Position numbers and translations under genes: made by a program. DNA of 64,000 nucleotides. Source: JADHOX01 sp038120515 (lineage in GTDB: Bacteria; Pseudomonadota; Alphaproteobacteria; Rickettsiales; JABIRX01). The stretch is taken from contig JAYOLW010000006.1 of NCBI GenBank assembly GCA_038120515.1, positions 25,313 to 89,312 of the forward strand, written 5' to 3'. Below the pieces are notes generated by a model that saw only the letters and a list, made by a program, of their open reading frames with translations, ran no database searches and was not told the DNA's origin. Positions 17,088-26,747 of this stretch are shown here, in pieces (positions within the stretch are counted from its first letter, which is position 1; each line of letters begins with the position of its first letter).

Positions 17088-18006
17088 AATAAAAGTTTTT
17101 GTAAGCGTTATATTCTTCGCATTTATAAGTTATGCTTATGTTCCAGTTTCATCAGATTCTAGAATTAAAACACTTATTTATAGTCCGAGTGAAATTTTTT
17201 ATCTGAAATTTCATTATAATTATCAGTCATATATAGAGTTCCCAGAAGATGAAATGATAAATATTATTTCATTGGGTGATAGATATTCGTGGAATGTTAA
17301 AAAAATTGGTCAACGTGTTTTTATTAAGCCTTATCAAATAGGAGTGTCTACAAATATGACTATTATAAGCGACAAAAGAGAATATCATTTTGAAATTTTT
17401 TCTAGTAAAGAAAATATTGAAAAGGTTGATCCTAAATTAGCTTTTGTGGTTAAATTTTTCTATCCTGAAACAGTATATGATTATATGAACTCAGTTAAAA
17501 TCAGGAAGCCTGTTAATGTAGTCGAAGAAAAGAAAGATGATTCTAGCACTGATAATGAAAAGGAACAAAAGAATAGCTCAACAGTAATATTTGATAATTT
17601 AAGTAATGAAGAAGATTCAAATATATTACTTCCACTAGTTGAAGCACCAACACCTGATTTGCCAATACTACCTATAGAACCAGTTGAAGTATTTGATGTT
17701 GAAGTTACAGAACCTATCTCTGCTTCAATACCAAAGAATTTTAAATATAGCATGGTCGGTGATCAAAATAGTGAAATTAAACCATATATGGTCTATGATG
17801 ATGGTCAAAATACATATTTTACTTTTGAATCAAGTATTCTGCCAGATATCTTTGTTGTGATGCCAGATGGTTCAGAAGTTTTTGCGGATTATAAAATATT
17901 TGGTAATGAAATTGTGGTGAATAATTTATCAAATCAATTTTCATTAAGAAATAACAAAGAAGTAATATGTATCTTTAATGATAATTTAACTGGGGGTTAT
18001 TACTAA
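17065..18006 (+). CDS. virB9: Type IV secretion outer-core protein VirB9
   Basis: VirB9 forms the outer-membrane core ring together with VirB10 and the small lipoprotein VirB7. The 313-residue protein has a signal peptide ending near residue 22, an N-terminal VirB9 domain (DSRIKTLIYSPSEIFYLKFHY, then GDRYSWNVKKIGQRVFIKP) and a C-terminal domain with PYMVYDDGQNTYFTFES and MPDGSEVF, the most conserved VirB9 region. A proline- and acid-rich linker (about 150-215) separates them. It begins inside the 3' end of virB8 and ends one base before virB10. No virB7 candidate is visible beside it. Confidence 0.94.
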   Translation: MMSSIITRIKVFVSVIFFAFISYAYVPVSSDSRIKTLIYSPSEIFYLKFHYNYQSYIEFPEDEMINIISLGDRYSWNVKKIGQRVFIKPYQIGVSTNMTIISDKREYHFEIFSSKENIEKVDPKLAFVVKFFYPETVYDYMNSVKIRKPVNVVEEKKDDSSTDNEKEQKNSSTVIFDNLSNEEDSNILLPLVEAPTPDLPILPIEPVEVFDVEVTEPISASIPKNFKYSMVGDQNSEIKPYMVYDDGQNTYFTFESSILPDIFVVMPDGSEVFADYKIFGNEIVVNNLSNQFSLRNNKEVICIFNDNLTGGYY

Positions 18007-18007
18007 G

Positions 18008-19351
18008 GTGGTTGAAGAAATAACAAATGTCGATGACGCTAATTTTGGTGATGAAGAATACACCACTAATATTGATGATACTACATCAGATGTTGTTGGC
18101 GCAAAAAAAAGTAAAGTAGCAACAATCTTATTAGCTGGTATAGCATTAATAGCTGGTGCCTTCTTTTTTTTAAGAGAGCCAGAAGATCCGAATGAAGAAG
18201 TTGTTCAAGAAAAAAAAGTTGATAAAGATGGTAAAGAAATACAATTAGCTGTAGCTAAACCACCTCAGGAAGCTATTGAACCAATTGTTGAGTCACTAGA
18301 TCCTGATATTAGTGAAACTAAAACAACAGTTGAGGTACCTGATATTGAAGTTCCAAAGTTACCACCAATGGAAAATGTTAAAATAGATTTACCGAAAACT
18401 GAATCAATAGTTCCTGAATTTAAAGCTCCTGATATTAACGTTGAGAAAGCTCAAGATCACACAGCAAATGCTACTATTAGTCCATCTACTAATAAGGATT
18501 TAAATGATAAATCATCAAAAAATAATAGTTCAGATAATTTAAGTTCGCCTGATTTTGTTGATTCAGAAACAGGTGTACCTGATGGAGGTGGCAAATCAGG
18601 ACAACAGCCAAGCATGATGTTATTAAATGCTGGAGGTGCAACTGAAGGTAGCTCAAGTGGTTACAACATTGCTTCAACTACATTTACAAGTGTTGAAGCA
18701 ACAAAAGTTTTTAATACAAATAGAACAATTATTCAGGGAAAAATTATTGAAGCAGTTTTGGAAACGGCAATTAATACAGATTTTCCTGGAAGTGTAAGAG
18801 GTGTTGTCGCAGACGATGTTTATGCAGAATCAGGAAGAGATATACTTATTCCAAAAGGATCTAGATTGATTGGTTCGTATTCAGGAAGTGTTTCAAATGG
18901 TCAAACAAGAGTAGCGATAACCTGGCAAAGATTGATTCGACCAGATTCAGTTGATATTGCAATAGACTCTCAAGCAACTGATCAATTTGGAAGAGCTGGT
19001 GTGCCTGGCAATGTGGATAATAAATATTTAGAATTATTTAATAATTCTATATTGTTAAGCTTAATTACTATTGGAACAGCAATAGCGTTAGAGGGAGCAA
19101 CTGGTAATTCAGAAATATCTGTAACTGAAGATAGTGATGGTGATCAAACCAAATCAGGTTCAGCTACTGATTTTGCTGCAGATGAAATTATTAATACAAT
19201 TAATACTACAGCTAATACAATTCTAAGTAATATGCTTAATGTGCAACCGACAATTACAGTTCCACAAGGTACAAAAATTAATGTTTTCGTAAATCAGGAT
19301 TTAGTTTTCCCACCATCTAAATCAAACAATAATTCAATGATAATGGAATGA
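18008..19351 (+). CDS. virB10: Type IV secretion core protein VirB10
   Basis: VirB10 spans both membranes and senses ATP use by the inner-membrane ATPases. The 447-residue protein starts at GTG and has a cytoplasmic acidic N-terminus, one transmembrane segment at about 35-55, a proline-rich periplasmic stretch to about 150 and a C-terminal TrbI/VirB10 beta-barrel domain. GSRLIGSYSG, VAITWQRLIRPD and TDQFGRAGVPGNVDNKYLE are the signature, and GTKINVFVNQDLVF the end motif. The hydrophobic LLSLITIGTAIAL corresponds to the outer-membrane antenna region. The stop overlaps virB11 (ATGA). Confidence 0.95.
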   Translation: MVEEITNVDDANFGDEEYTTNIDDTTSDVVGAKKSKVATILLAGIALIAGAFFFLREPEDPNEEVVQEKKVDKDGKEIQLAVAKPPQEAIEPIVESLDPDISETKTTVEVPDIEVPKLPPMENVKIDLPKTESIVPEFKAPDINVEKAQDHTANATISPSTNKDLNDKSSKNNSSDNLSSPDFVDSETGVPDGGGKSGQQPSMMLLNAGGATEGSSSGYNIASTTFTSVEATKVFNTNRTIIQGKIIEAVLETAINTDFPGSVRGVVADDVYAESGRDILIPKGSRLIGSYSGSVSNGQTRVAITWQRLIRPDSVDIAIDSQATDQFGRAGVPGNVDNKYLELFNNSILLSLITIGTAIALEGATGNSEISVTEDSDGDQTKSGSATDFAADEIINTINTTANTILSNMLNVQPTITVPQGTKINVFVNQDLVFPPSKSNNNSMIME

Positions 19352-20331
19352 CAGTAGCAGCTCTTGAAACCTATCTAAATCCATTGAAAAAGATATTTAG
19401 CGAAGAAGGAGTTAATGAAATTTCAATTAATAGGCCAGGAGAAGCTTGGGTTGAAAAAATGGGAGATATTAGAAGAGAGCTAGTTCCTGAATTTAGTCAA
19501 AATCATCTTTTATCACTAGCAAGATTAATAGCGCAATCAACTGAACAAAAAATCAGTGAAGAAATGCCACTTCTTTCTGCCACACTACCTGCAGGTTACA
19601 GAGTTCAAATTGTGATTCCTCCTGCTTGTGAACAAAATTCATCTATATTTTCTATAAGAAAACAATCGCCATTAAGATGGACATTAGAAGATTATGATAA
19701 AATGGGTGCTTTTGAGGCTTGTGAAATTGAAGAAGTAGTAGATCAAGATTCGATAGAGTTGGCAAAAATGTTAAAGGCAAATAAGACTAAAGATTTTCTT
19801 ATGAATGCGATTAATATGAAAAAAAATATCATTATTAGCGGTGGTACTTCAACAGGTAAAACAACTTTTACCAATGCAGCCCTTAGATCAATACCCATTG
19901 ATGAAAGACTTATTACAGTAGAAGACGCAAGAGAAATAGATCTTCAGCATCCAAATAGAGTTCATTTGTTAGCATCAAAAGGAGGGCAAGGTAGAGCAAA
20001 TTTAACAACACAAGATCTCATTGAGGCATGTCTAAGACTTAGACCAGATAGAATAATTGTGGGAGAGCTTAGAGGTGCTGAAGCATTTAGTTTTCTAAGA
20101 GCAATAAATACAGGTCACCCTGGTTCTATTTCAACACTTCATGCTGATACACCTAAAATGGCACTTGAACAATTAAAGCTTATGGTTATGCAAGCAGGTC
20201 TTGGTATACCACCAGATCAAATAAAAGATTATATACTTGGAGTAGTTGATGTTGTTGTTCAGCTAAAAAGAGGTTCTGGAGGAAAAAGATTTATCTCTGA
20301 GATATATTATAAAGGTAAAGATTTAGCATAA
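19348..20331 (+). CDS. virB11: Type IV secretion ATPase VirB11
   Basis: VirB11 is a hexameric traffic ATPase at the cytoplasmic face of the T4SS. The 327-residue protein has an N-terminal domain (EEGVNEISINRPGEAW), Walker A GGTSTGKTT near residue 165, an Asp box (TVEDAREIDL), a Walker B region RPDRIIVGELRGAEA and the His box TGHPGSISTLHAD. All are intact. It starts by a four-base overlap with virB10 and is followed one base later by virD4. Confidence 0.97.
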   Translation: MTVAALETYLNPLKKIFSEEGVNEISINRPGEAWVEKMGDIRRELVPEFSQNHLLSLARLIAQSTEQKISEEMPLLSATLPAGYRVQIVIPPACEQNSSIFSIRKQSPLRWTLEDYDKMGAFEACEIEEVVDQDSIELAKMLKANKTKDFLMNAINMKKNIIISGGTSTGKTTFTNAALRSIPIDERLITVEDAREIDLQHPNRVHLLASKGGQGRANLTTQDLIEACLRLRPDRIIVGELRGAEAFSFLRAINTGHPGSISTLHADTPKMALEQLKLMVMQAGLGIPPDQIKDYILGVVDVVVQLKRGSGGKRFISEIYYKGKDLA

Positions 20332-20332
20332 A

Positions 20333-22105
20333 ATGGACTATAGAGCAAAGAATCTTATTATTTTTATTATTTTATTTATGATTATAGCATATCTTACATT
20401 TTATGCTATGACAGTCAGTGCGATAGCCACTATTAATGGCCATAATGTAGTAATAAAAATAATCAAAGACCACACATTAACACAGCAGTCATCACTATTA
20501 TGGAAATATTTTTCATATTATTGGAATTTTTATTTAGAGCATAGAGAACAGCTCGCAATAAGAGATGACAATAATTTTGTTATAAAATTAATGTTATGTT
20601 CCTTTATTCCAAGTGGGTTTTTGTTATTTGTTTTTTTTATATTTAGAGCACCAATTATGGATTTTAGACCTTTTAAAGCAAAGGAAAAAATTCATGGTGA
20701 TGCTAAATGGGCCTTAGAAAAACATATTAAAAAAGCCGGTCTTAGAAGTAAAGAAGGAATGCTACTTGGAAAAAATAAAAAAGGTTTTTTAATTGCAGGA
20801 GGATTTCAACATTGTTTGTTATTTGCACCAACAGGTTCTGGTAAGGGTGTTGGATTTGTTATTCCGAATTTGCTATTTTGGAGAGATTCCGTTGTTGTGC
20901 ATGATATCAAGCTTGAAAATTATGAGCTCACCAGTGGTTATCGTAAAACTAAGCTTAATCAGAATACTTTTTTATGGAATCCAGCATCTCCAGAGGGTAT
21001 AAGTCATTGTTATAATCCGCTAGATTTTATTTCTCCTGAAATGGGTAAAATGGTGGATGATGTTCAAAAAATTGCGAATTTATTGTTACCTGAACAGGAG
21101 TTTTGGCAAAATGAGGCAAGGTCACTTATTGTTGGTGTTATGTTATATTTAATTGCTGATGATACAAAAATTAAGTCTTTTGGTGAGGTTGTAAGAACCT
21201 TAAGAAGTGATGATGTTGTATATAACCTTGCAGTTGTTTTAGATACATTAGGCCGTGATATTCATCCTGTTGCATATATGAATATTGCAGCTTTTCTTCA
21301 GAAAGCTGATAAGGAGCGTTCAGGTGTTATATCAACGGCTAACTCGTCACTTGAGCTTTGGTCAAACCCTCTTATTGATGCAACAACTGCAAAGAGTGAT
21401 TTTGATATACAGCAGTTTAAAAAGAAGCCTACAACTGTCTATGTTGGTTTGACACCAGATAATATTCATAGACTTCAACCATTAATGAAAATCTTTTATC
21501 AGCAAGCAACGGCAGCATTATCTCAAAGAATGCCTACTAAAGAAGATAAATATGGTGTGTTATTTATGATGGACGAATTTCCAACTTTGGGAAAAATGGA
21601 GCAGTTTCAGTCTGGTATAGCTTATTTTAGAGGTTATAAAGTAAGGTTATTCTTAATTATTCAAGATACCGAACAATTAAAAGGTACATATGAAGAATCT
21701 GGAATGAATTCATTCCTTTCAAATGCTACATATAGAATTACATTTGCTGCGAATAATGTTGAGACTGCTAATTTAATCTCACAATTAATTGGTAATAAAA
21801 CAGTTGAGCAAGAGTCAGTAAATAAACCAAAATTCTTTGATCTTAACCCTGCATCAAGATCGCTGCATGTTTCAGAAACTCAACGAGCTTTATTATTACC
21901 ACAAGAGGTTATTAACCTTCCAAGAGATGAGCAGATCCTTCTAATTGAGGCTAGTCCTCCTATTAAAAGTAAAAAGATTTTTTATTATGAAGATAAGTTT
22001 TTTACTAAGAAGCTGCTAAAGCAAATAAATATTCCAAAACAAGAGCCATATATTCCTGATAGGTCGTCAATGGGACCAAAAAAAGATACTAAAAAAGTTA
22101 ATTAA
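20333..22105 (+). CDS. virD4: Type IV coupling protein VirD4
   Basis: VirD4 is the substrate-receptor ATPase that brings effectors or DNA to the T4SS channel. The 590-residue protein has two transmembrane segments (about 7-30 and 85-105), HGDAKWA ahead of the nucleotide fold, Walker A APTGSGKGVGF near residue 165 and a Walker B region LFMMDEFPTLG. The C-terminal motifs FNIQDTEQLKGTYE-like (LIIQDTEQLKG) and NLPRDEQILLIE are typical. It ends the operon, 117 bases before the convergent unknown gene, with a hairpin between. Confidence 0.96.
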   Translation: MDYRAKNLIIFIILFMIIAYLTFYAMTVSAIATINGHNVVIKIIKDHTLTQQSSLLWKYFSYYWNFYLEHREQLAIRDDNNFVIKLMLCSFIPSGFLLFVFFIFRAPIMDFRPFKAKEKIHGDAKWALEKHIKKAGLRSKEGMLLGKNKKGFLIAGGFQHCLLFAPTGSGKGVGFVIPNLLFWRDSVVVHDIKLENYELTSGYRKTKLNQNTFLWNPASPEGISHCYNPLDFISPEMGKMVDDVQKIANLLLPEQEFWQNEARSLIVGVMLYLIADDTKIKSFGEVVRTLRSDDVVYNLAVVLDTLGRDIHPVAYMNIAAFLQKADKERSGVISTANSSLELWSNPLIDATTAKSDFDIQQFKKKPTTVYVGLTPDNIHRLQPLMKIFYQQATAALSQRMPTKEDKYGVLFMMDEFPTLGKMEQFQSGIAYFRGYKVRLFLIIQDTEQLKGTYEESGMNSFLSNATYRITFAANNVETANLISQLIGNKTVEQESVNKPKFFDLNPASRSLHVSETQRALLLPQEVINLPRDEQILLIEASPPIKSKKIFYYEDKFFTKKLLKQINIPKQEPYIPDRSSMGPKKDTKKVN

Positions 22106-22170
22106 AGAAACTAAGTATTAGAGTTATTAATCTTTCTTTAGCAATAAGGATTGATTCATACTCACAAAAG

Positions 22171-22203
22171 CTATATTCATTGTCAAACGACAATTTAATA
22201 TAG
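22171..22203. terminator. Hairpin between virD4 and the convergent unknown gene
   Basis: An outer 7-bp stem (CTATATT with AATATAG) and an inner 6-bp stem (ATTGTC with GACAAT) around an AAAC loop. On the minus strand it is followed by CTTTTG. It could end both transcripts. The remaining part of 22106-22222 shows nothing else. Confidence 0.5.
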
Positions 22204-22222
22204 TCTAGAATTTAAAAAATGT

Positions 22223-22726
22223 TTATTGAGAAGGTGCTATTGAAATACTTTTGCCACCTCTTTCAGATGTAATTTTATCTGTAAAGCTTTTATGAGAGTT
22301 TTGCTCTATTTTTGCCATAAAAGTAAAACTTGGTTTTGTTTCAAAATGCGATGAAAAAACATCCAAAATTTGGTTTATTTCAGAGATATAAGGTTCAAAT
22401 ATATTAAATTTACTTGCAGTTAAAAGTAATATTTCTACGGCATTAATAGTTTTTCCTTTAATGGTTTCATACTTAAGAGGAACTTCTAATGGCTCTAAAA
22501 TACCTTCATCTATCGCGCGTTTAAATGTTTCCGTAATTTTTCTCAGTGTAGGGAGTAGAAGTGGATTTTTTGCCATTTCGCAGATATCAATATTTTTAAA
22601 TATCTCAACTACATGGTTTAAAGTGTATGTTCCATTATTATTAAGATATAGAATTTCATCAACAGTTTTTACTTGTGTTGAAGCCTCTAGTAAGCTGAAA
22701 GCTGTAGTTGATTTATCAAATGACAT
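22223..22726 (-). CDS. Unrecognised protein, 167 residues, beside the T4SS operon
   Basis: I do not recognise a family. The protein is soluble-looking, predicted mostly helical, with no signal peptide or membrane segment. The C-terminal 30 residues are polar and basic, ending RGGKSISIAPSQ, which would be compatible with a T4SS export tail, but this is only suggestive. A strong Shine-Dalgarno sequence, AAGGAG, lies 8 bases ahead of the start (22735-22740), better than those of most neighbours. It follows the 112-residue gene by 20 bases, so the two look cotranscribed. Candidate roles are an effector, a chaperone or a regulator; none is proven. Confidence 0.75.
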   Translation of the reverse strand: MSFDKSTTAFSLLEASTQVKTVDEILYLNNNGTYTLNHVVEIFKNIDICEMAKNPLLLPTLRKITETFKRAIDEGILEPLEVPLKYETIKGKTINAVEILLLTASKFNIFEPYISEINQILDVFSSHFETKPSFTFMAKIEQNSHKSFTDKITSERGGKSISIAPSQ

Positions 22727-22746
22727 ATTCTTCTCTCCTTAATCAA

Positions 22747-23085
22747 TTATGCAAAATTTAAAAATTCTTCATCAATATTTGATTTTGATGTTGGATTAAC
22801 ACCTAATTTTATAAAGAAAAGAATTATTTCTTCCTTTGTGCCAATTTTAATAAGGTGTTTTAATGGGCATCCAGTGCCATAACCAAAAATATCGTTAAGA
22901 GCACCATTAAAAACTTCATTAATATTAAAATGTTGTTTTATGTAATATTCTGCATCTAATAAGTATTTTTCAGCTCTAGCAAGGTCTCTATCAAAGTATT
23001 TTTGTGCAGCTTCAATAAGTTGCTTTACTCGATCTTTAGTAAAAGAATTTAATTTAACTGAAATAACGTTTGCTTTCATGCTCAA
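22747..23085 (-). CDS. Unrecognised protein, 112 residues, with a possible single ankyrin-like unit
   Basis: I do not recognise a family. Residues 1-60 are predicted helical and charged (RVKQLIEAAQKYFDRDLARAE). Residues 72-100, with CPLKHLIKIGTKEEIILFF followed by IKLGVNPTSKSN, resemble one ankyrin-repeat unit (helix, short turn, helix, then Leu-Gly-Val-Asn-Pro), although a lone unit would not be a full ankyrin domain. There is no signal peptide. Its own promoter is just upstream, and the 167-residue gene follows. Sitting between virD4 and dnaB, it may belong to the secretion system functionally, but this is a positional guess. Confidence 0.7.
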   Translation of the reverse strand: MSMKANVISVKLNSFTKDRVKQLIEAAQKYFDRDLARAEKYLLDAEYYIKQHFNINEVFNGALNDIFGYGTGCPLKHLIKIGTKEEIILFFIKLGVNPTSKSNIDEEFLNFA

Positions 23086-23100
23086 TATTTAAAAAATAAA

Positions 23101-23128
23101 ATTATATACTATTGCTAACTAATTACAA
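23101..23128 (-). promoter_or_regulatory. Predicted promoter for the two unknown genes beside virD4
   Basis: Read on the minus strand: TTGTAA (23128-23123), a 16-base spacer and perfect TATAAT (23106-23101). Transcription would start about 8-10 bases before the ATG at 23085, giving a very short leader. Confidence 0.5.
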
Positions 23129-23196
23129 ACTATTTTTTTTACAAGAATTGGAAATTCAGTAATTTATCATTCGCATATAATTTTCTGCATTAAGGT

Positions 23197-24645
23197 TTAG
23201 TAGCTGCTGCTATTTTGTAAGTTATTGAATTTTGTGGTTGAGGGGTCGAATTGGAGATACACGTTTCCAACTGGTCCATGTCTGTTTTTAGCAATCATTA
23301 CTTCTGCTTTATTTAAAACTGCTTCCATACTTTGTTGCCATTTTTCCATGTCTTTATGACCTTCGCTTGGTTTTTTTCTCTCAACATAATATTGTTCTCT
23401 GTAAATAAAGCATACAAGATCGGAATCTTGTTCTATCGTTCCAGATTCTCGAAGGTCGGAGAGTTGCGGTCTTTTGTCTTCTCTTTGTTCAACAGCTCGA
23501 GATAATTGAGATAAAGCAATCACAGGGATATTGAGTTCTTTAGCAATAGCTTTTAAACCTTGTGTAATTTCAGAAATTTCTTGAACACGATTTTCACTGT
23601 TTTTGCTTGATGATCCTCTGATAAGTTGAAGATAGTCAATTACTAGTAGTGCTAAATTATGTTTGCGTTTTAATCTCCTAGCTTTTGTTCTGATTGCTGA
23701 AATAGTCTGCGCAGGAGTATCGTCTATGAAGAACGGTATTTCGTATAGTTCTTTATGAGCCTTGACTAGTAGATCAAAATCTTCGGATGTTAGATTGCCA
23801 TTCCTAAATTTTTTGGCGTTAACAGTTGATTGCATTGCAATCATTCTTCCAGATAATTGTTCTGCGGACATCTCGAGTGAAAAGAAACCAACGGTTTTTT
23901 GTTCAGATTTGTCTGTTTTGTAATATGTGCAAGAATTTAATGCTATGTTAATTGCTAGGGCTGTTTTTCCCATTGATGGTCTTCCGGCTAAAATCATAAG
24001 ATCAGAGTTTTGAAGTCCACCAATCATTTTGTCAAGATCGGTAAATTGAGTTGGTATTCCAGTAAATCCGCCTGCGCTTAAGGCTCGTTCTGCTGATTCT
24101 AATGCCTGATTTAAGGATGATGAAATACTTTGGAAGTCGCTTGAGTATTCATCAAGCGATGCCAGATTAAATAATTTTTGTTCAGCTTCTTCAATTAGTG
24201 AGACAACATTTGTGTTGTTTTCTCCAGATTTTGCCTTGTTGACAATATCAGCTCCAACATCTGCTAGCTGACGTTTTAAAGCAAGATCGACTATGATTCT
24301 TGAATATTCTTTTATGTCAAAAAGAAAGGAGCTATTAAGAGCTAATTTGTTGATATATTCAATTGTTTCATCTTTGTTGAAGTTTTTATCACTAGCAATG
24401 TAGTTTTTAATTGTAAGAGGAGAAATAAGAAGATCTTTGCTAGCAAACTCAGAAATAATTGTATAAATTTTGTTATGAAGAGGGTGAAAGAAATATTCTG
24501 GCTTTAAAATATCAGAGACATTATTTAAGCTATTGCTGTTTGTTATGATATGTCCAATTATATGTTGTTCTATTTCAACATTGTAAGTTGTTCCAATAAA
24601 ATTATCTTCCTTTGCATTATTTAAATTTTTTATCTCTGCTTTCAT
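23197..24645 (-). CDS. dnaB: Replicative DNA helicase DnaB
   Basis: DnaB unwinds the fork as a hexamer. The 482-residue protein has the N-terminal primase-interacting domain (about 20-125: EIEQHIIGHIITN, YFFHPLHNKIY) and a RecA-like C-terminal domain with Walker A GRPSMGKT at 221-228, Walker B LLVIDYLQLI and DLRESGTIEQDSD. Length and motifs are normal, with no intein. It diverges from pdhA. Confidence 0.97.
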   Translation of the reverse strand: MKAEIKNLNNAKEDNFIGTTYNVEIEQHIIGHIITNSNSLNNVSDILKPEYFFHPLHNKIYTIISEFASKDLLISPLTIKNYIASDKNFNKDETIEYINKLALNSSFLFDIKEYSRIIVDLALKRQLADVGADIVNKAKSGENNTNVVSLIEEAEQKLFNLASLDEYSSDFQSISSSLNQALESAERALSAGGFTGIPTQFTDLDKMIGGLQNSDLMILAGRPSMGKTALAINIALNSCTYYKTDKSEQKTVGFFSLEMSAEQLSGRMIAMQSTVNAKKFRNGNLTSEDFDLLVKAHKELYEIPFFIDDTPAQTISAIRTKARRLKRKHNLALLVIDYLQLIRGSSSKNSENRVQEISEITQGLKAIAKELNIPVIALSQLSRAVEQREDKRPQLSDLRESGTIEQDSDLVCFIYREQYYVERKKPSEGHKDMEKWQQSMEAVLNKAEVMIAKNRHGPVGNVYLQFDPSTTKFNNLQNSSSY

Positions 24646-24761
24646 TGCTTATGTTTTTATTTGAATTTTTAACTGCAAAAATTTTATTGCTAAAATGATA
24701 TATTTACTTAAAGTATTCCCAAATCAAAATCAATGACCGATTTATTTTTAATAAAAGAAAT

Positions 24762-25748
24762 ATGAAAAAAGAATCAAAGGGATCTTTAAACTACTCTAAA
24801 GAGCTTTTATTATCAAGCTATGAATTGATGCTTTTGATCAGAAGGTTCGAAGAAAGATCTGCTGTCGCATATGGTATGGGATTAATAGCAGGCTTCTGTC
24901 ATCTTTATATTGGTCAAGAAGCTGTGGTAGTTGGAGTCAAGCAGGCAATTAAAGACGGAGATGCTTTAATTACATCGTACAGAGATCATGGTCATGTTTT
25001 AGCATGCGGTAGTGATCCAAAAATCGTAATGGCAGAATTATTTGGTAGAGAAACTGGTATCTCAAGAGGAAAGGGTGGCTCTATGCATCTTTTTGATACA
25101 GAGAAAGGCTTTTATGGTGGCCATGGAATTGTTGGCGCTCAGGTTCCTATAGGTGCTGGTGTTGCATTTTCTTACCAATATCAGAACAAAGATAATATAG
25201 CTGTTACTTTTATGGGGGATGGTGCTGCAAATCAAGGTCAGGTCTATGAAACGTTCAATATGGCTGGATTATGGAAATTGCCAGTTTTGTTTATAATCGA
25301 AAATAATGAATATGGAATGGGTACTGCTGTAAGGAGAGCTGCATCTACAAAAGATTTTTTCATTCGTGGTGAAGCATTTGGCATTAAAGGTAATGTCGTA
25401 GATGGTATGGATTTTGCTTCTGTATATGAAGAAACTAAAAAGGCTGCTGAGTATATCAGATCTGGAAAAGGTCCTTATATTTTAGAGATGAAAACTTATC
25501 GGTTTAGAGGTCATTCGATGTCTGATCCTGGAAACTACAGAAGTAAAGAAGAGGTTAATAATTATAAGGAAAATTTTGATCCTATTACTAACCTTAAAAA
25601 ATATATTTTAACTAACGATATTGCTTCTGATAAAGAGTTTAAAAATATAGAGGCAAAAGTAAAAGATGAAGTTCTTGAAGCGTTTGAGTTTGCAAAAAAT
25701 AGCCCATATCCACTTGCTTCTGAACTGTTAACTGATGTATTAAGATAA
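24762..25748 (+). CDS. pdhA: Pyruvate dehydrogenase E1 component, alpha subunit
   Basis: PdhA with PdhB decarboxylates pyruvate and passes the acetyl unit to the lipoyl arm of E2. The 328-residue protein has the E1-alpha signatures YIGQEAVVVG, RDHGH, GKGGSMHLF and the thiamine-diphosphate motif GDGAANQGQVYE...ENN. RGHSMSDPGNYR holds the conserved phosphorylation-loop-like segment. It is the first gene of pdhA-pdhB-pdhC, one base ahead of pdhB. Confidence 0.96.
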   Translation: MKKESKGSLNYSKELLLSSYELMLLIRRFEERSAVAYGMGLIAGFCHLYIGQEAVVVGVKQAIKDGDALITSYRDHGHVLACGSDPKIVMAELFGRETGISRGKGGSMHLFDTEKGFYGGHGIVGAQVPIGAGVAFSYQYQNKDNIAVTFMGDGAANQGQVYETFNMAGLWKLPVLFIIENNEYGMGTAVRRAASTKDFFIRGEAFGIKGNVVDGMDFASVYEETKKAAEYIRSGKGPYILEMKTYRFRGHSMSDPGNYRSKEEVNNYKENFDPITNLKKYILTNDIASDKEFKNIEAKVKDEVLEAFEFAKNSPYPLASELLTDVLR

Positions 25749-25749
25749 T

Positions 25750-26730
25750 ATGGCCAAGATAACTGTAAGAGAAGCCCTAAGAGATGCAATGTATGAGGAG
25801 CTAGAAAGGGATCCTAATGTGTTTTTAATGGGCGAAGAAGTGGCTGAATATAACGGTGCTTATAAAATTTCGCAAGGTTTACTTGATAAATTTGGTTCTA
25901 AAAGGATCATCGATACTCCAATTACTGAGCATGGATTTACTGGCCTTGCTGTTGGAGCAGCTATGACAGGTTTAAGACCTATTGTTGAATATATGACTTT
26001 TAATTTTGCTATGCAGGCAATTGATCAAATTATCAATTCTGCAGCGAAAACAAACTACATGTCAGGTGGTCAGGTAAAATGTCCTATAGTTTTTAGAGGA
26101 GCTAATGGTGCTGCGGCTGGTGTTGGTGCTCAACATTCTCAATGTTATGCTTCTTGGTACGCTCATATTCCAGGACTTAAAGTTGTTGCTCCATATGATG
26201 CTACAGATTGTAAAGCCTTGCTCAAAAAGGCAATCAGAGATGAAAATCCAGTTATTTTCTTAGAAAATGAAATAACATATGGCTATGAATTTGAGTTATA
26301 TGAAGATCAAATAGATTCGATTGAAATTGGTAAAGCAAAGATAGTAAAAGAAGGAACTGATGTCACGATTACAGCTTTCTCAATAATGGTTGAAAAAGCC
26401 TTGAAGGCTGCTTCTGAACTTGAAAAGTTGGGTATTAATGCTGAGGTTATTGATCTTAGAACCATAAGACCTCTTGATACAGAAACAATTTTTAATTCAG
26501 TAAAAAAAACCAATAGAATTATAAATGTTGAAGAGGGCTGGGGTTTCTGTGGGGTTGCTTCTGAGATATCTACTCTTGTTGTTGAGAATTTGTTTGATTA
26601 TCTTGATCATGAACCGGCTAGAGTTTCGGCAAAACCTGTGCCTCTGCCTTATGCAAAAAATCTTGAACAATTAGCTCTTCCATCTGTAGAAGATATTATA
26701 ATTACAGCGAAGAATTTTTTTAAAAAATAA
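25750..26730 (+). CDS. pdhB: Pyruvate dehydrogenase E1 component, beta subunit
   Basis: The 326-residue protein starts directly with the E1-beta fold (ITVREALRDAMYEEL, MGEEVAEYNGAY, DTPITEHGFTGLAVGAAM) and ends with the transketolase C-terminal domain (NVEEGWGFCGVASEI). It lacks the N-terminal lipoyl domain that many free-living alphaproteobacteria carry on PdhB, so E2 must supply the lipoyl arms. It is cotranscribed with pdhA and pdhC. Confidence 0.96.
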   Translation: MAKITVREALRDAMYEELERDPNVFLMGEEVAEYNGAYKISQGLLDKFGSKRIIDTPITEHGFTGLAVGAAMTGLRPIVEYMTFNFAMQAIDQIINSAAKTNYMSGGQVKCPIVFRGANGAAAGVGAQHSQCYASWYAHIPGLKVVAPYDATDCKALLKKAIRDENPVIFLENEITYGYEFELYEDQIDSIEIGKAKIVKEGTDVTITAFSIMVEKALKAASELEKLGINAEVIDLRTIRPLDTETIFNSVKKTNRIINVEEGWGFCGVASEISTLVVENLFDYLDHEPARVSAKPVPLPYAKNLEQLALPSVEDIIITAKNFFKK

Positions 26731-26747
26731 TATTTAGTTAGTTTATT

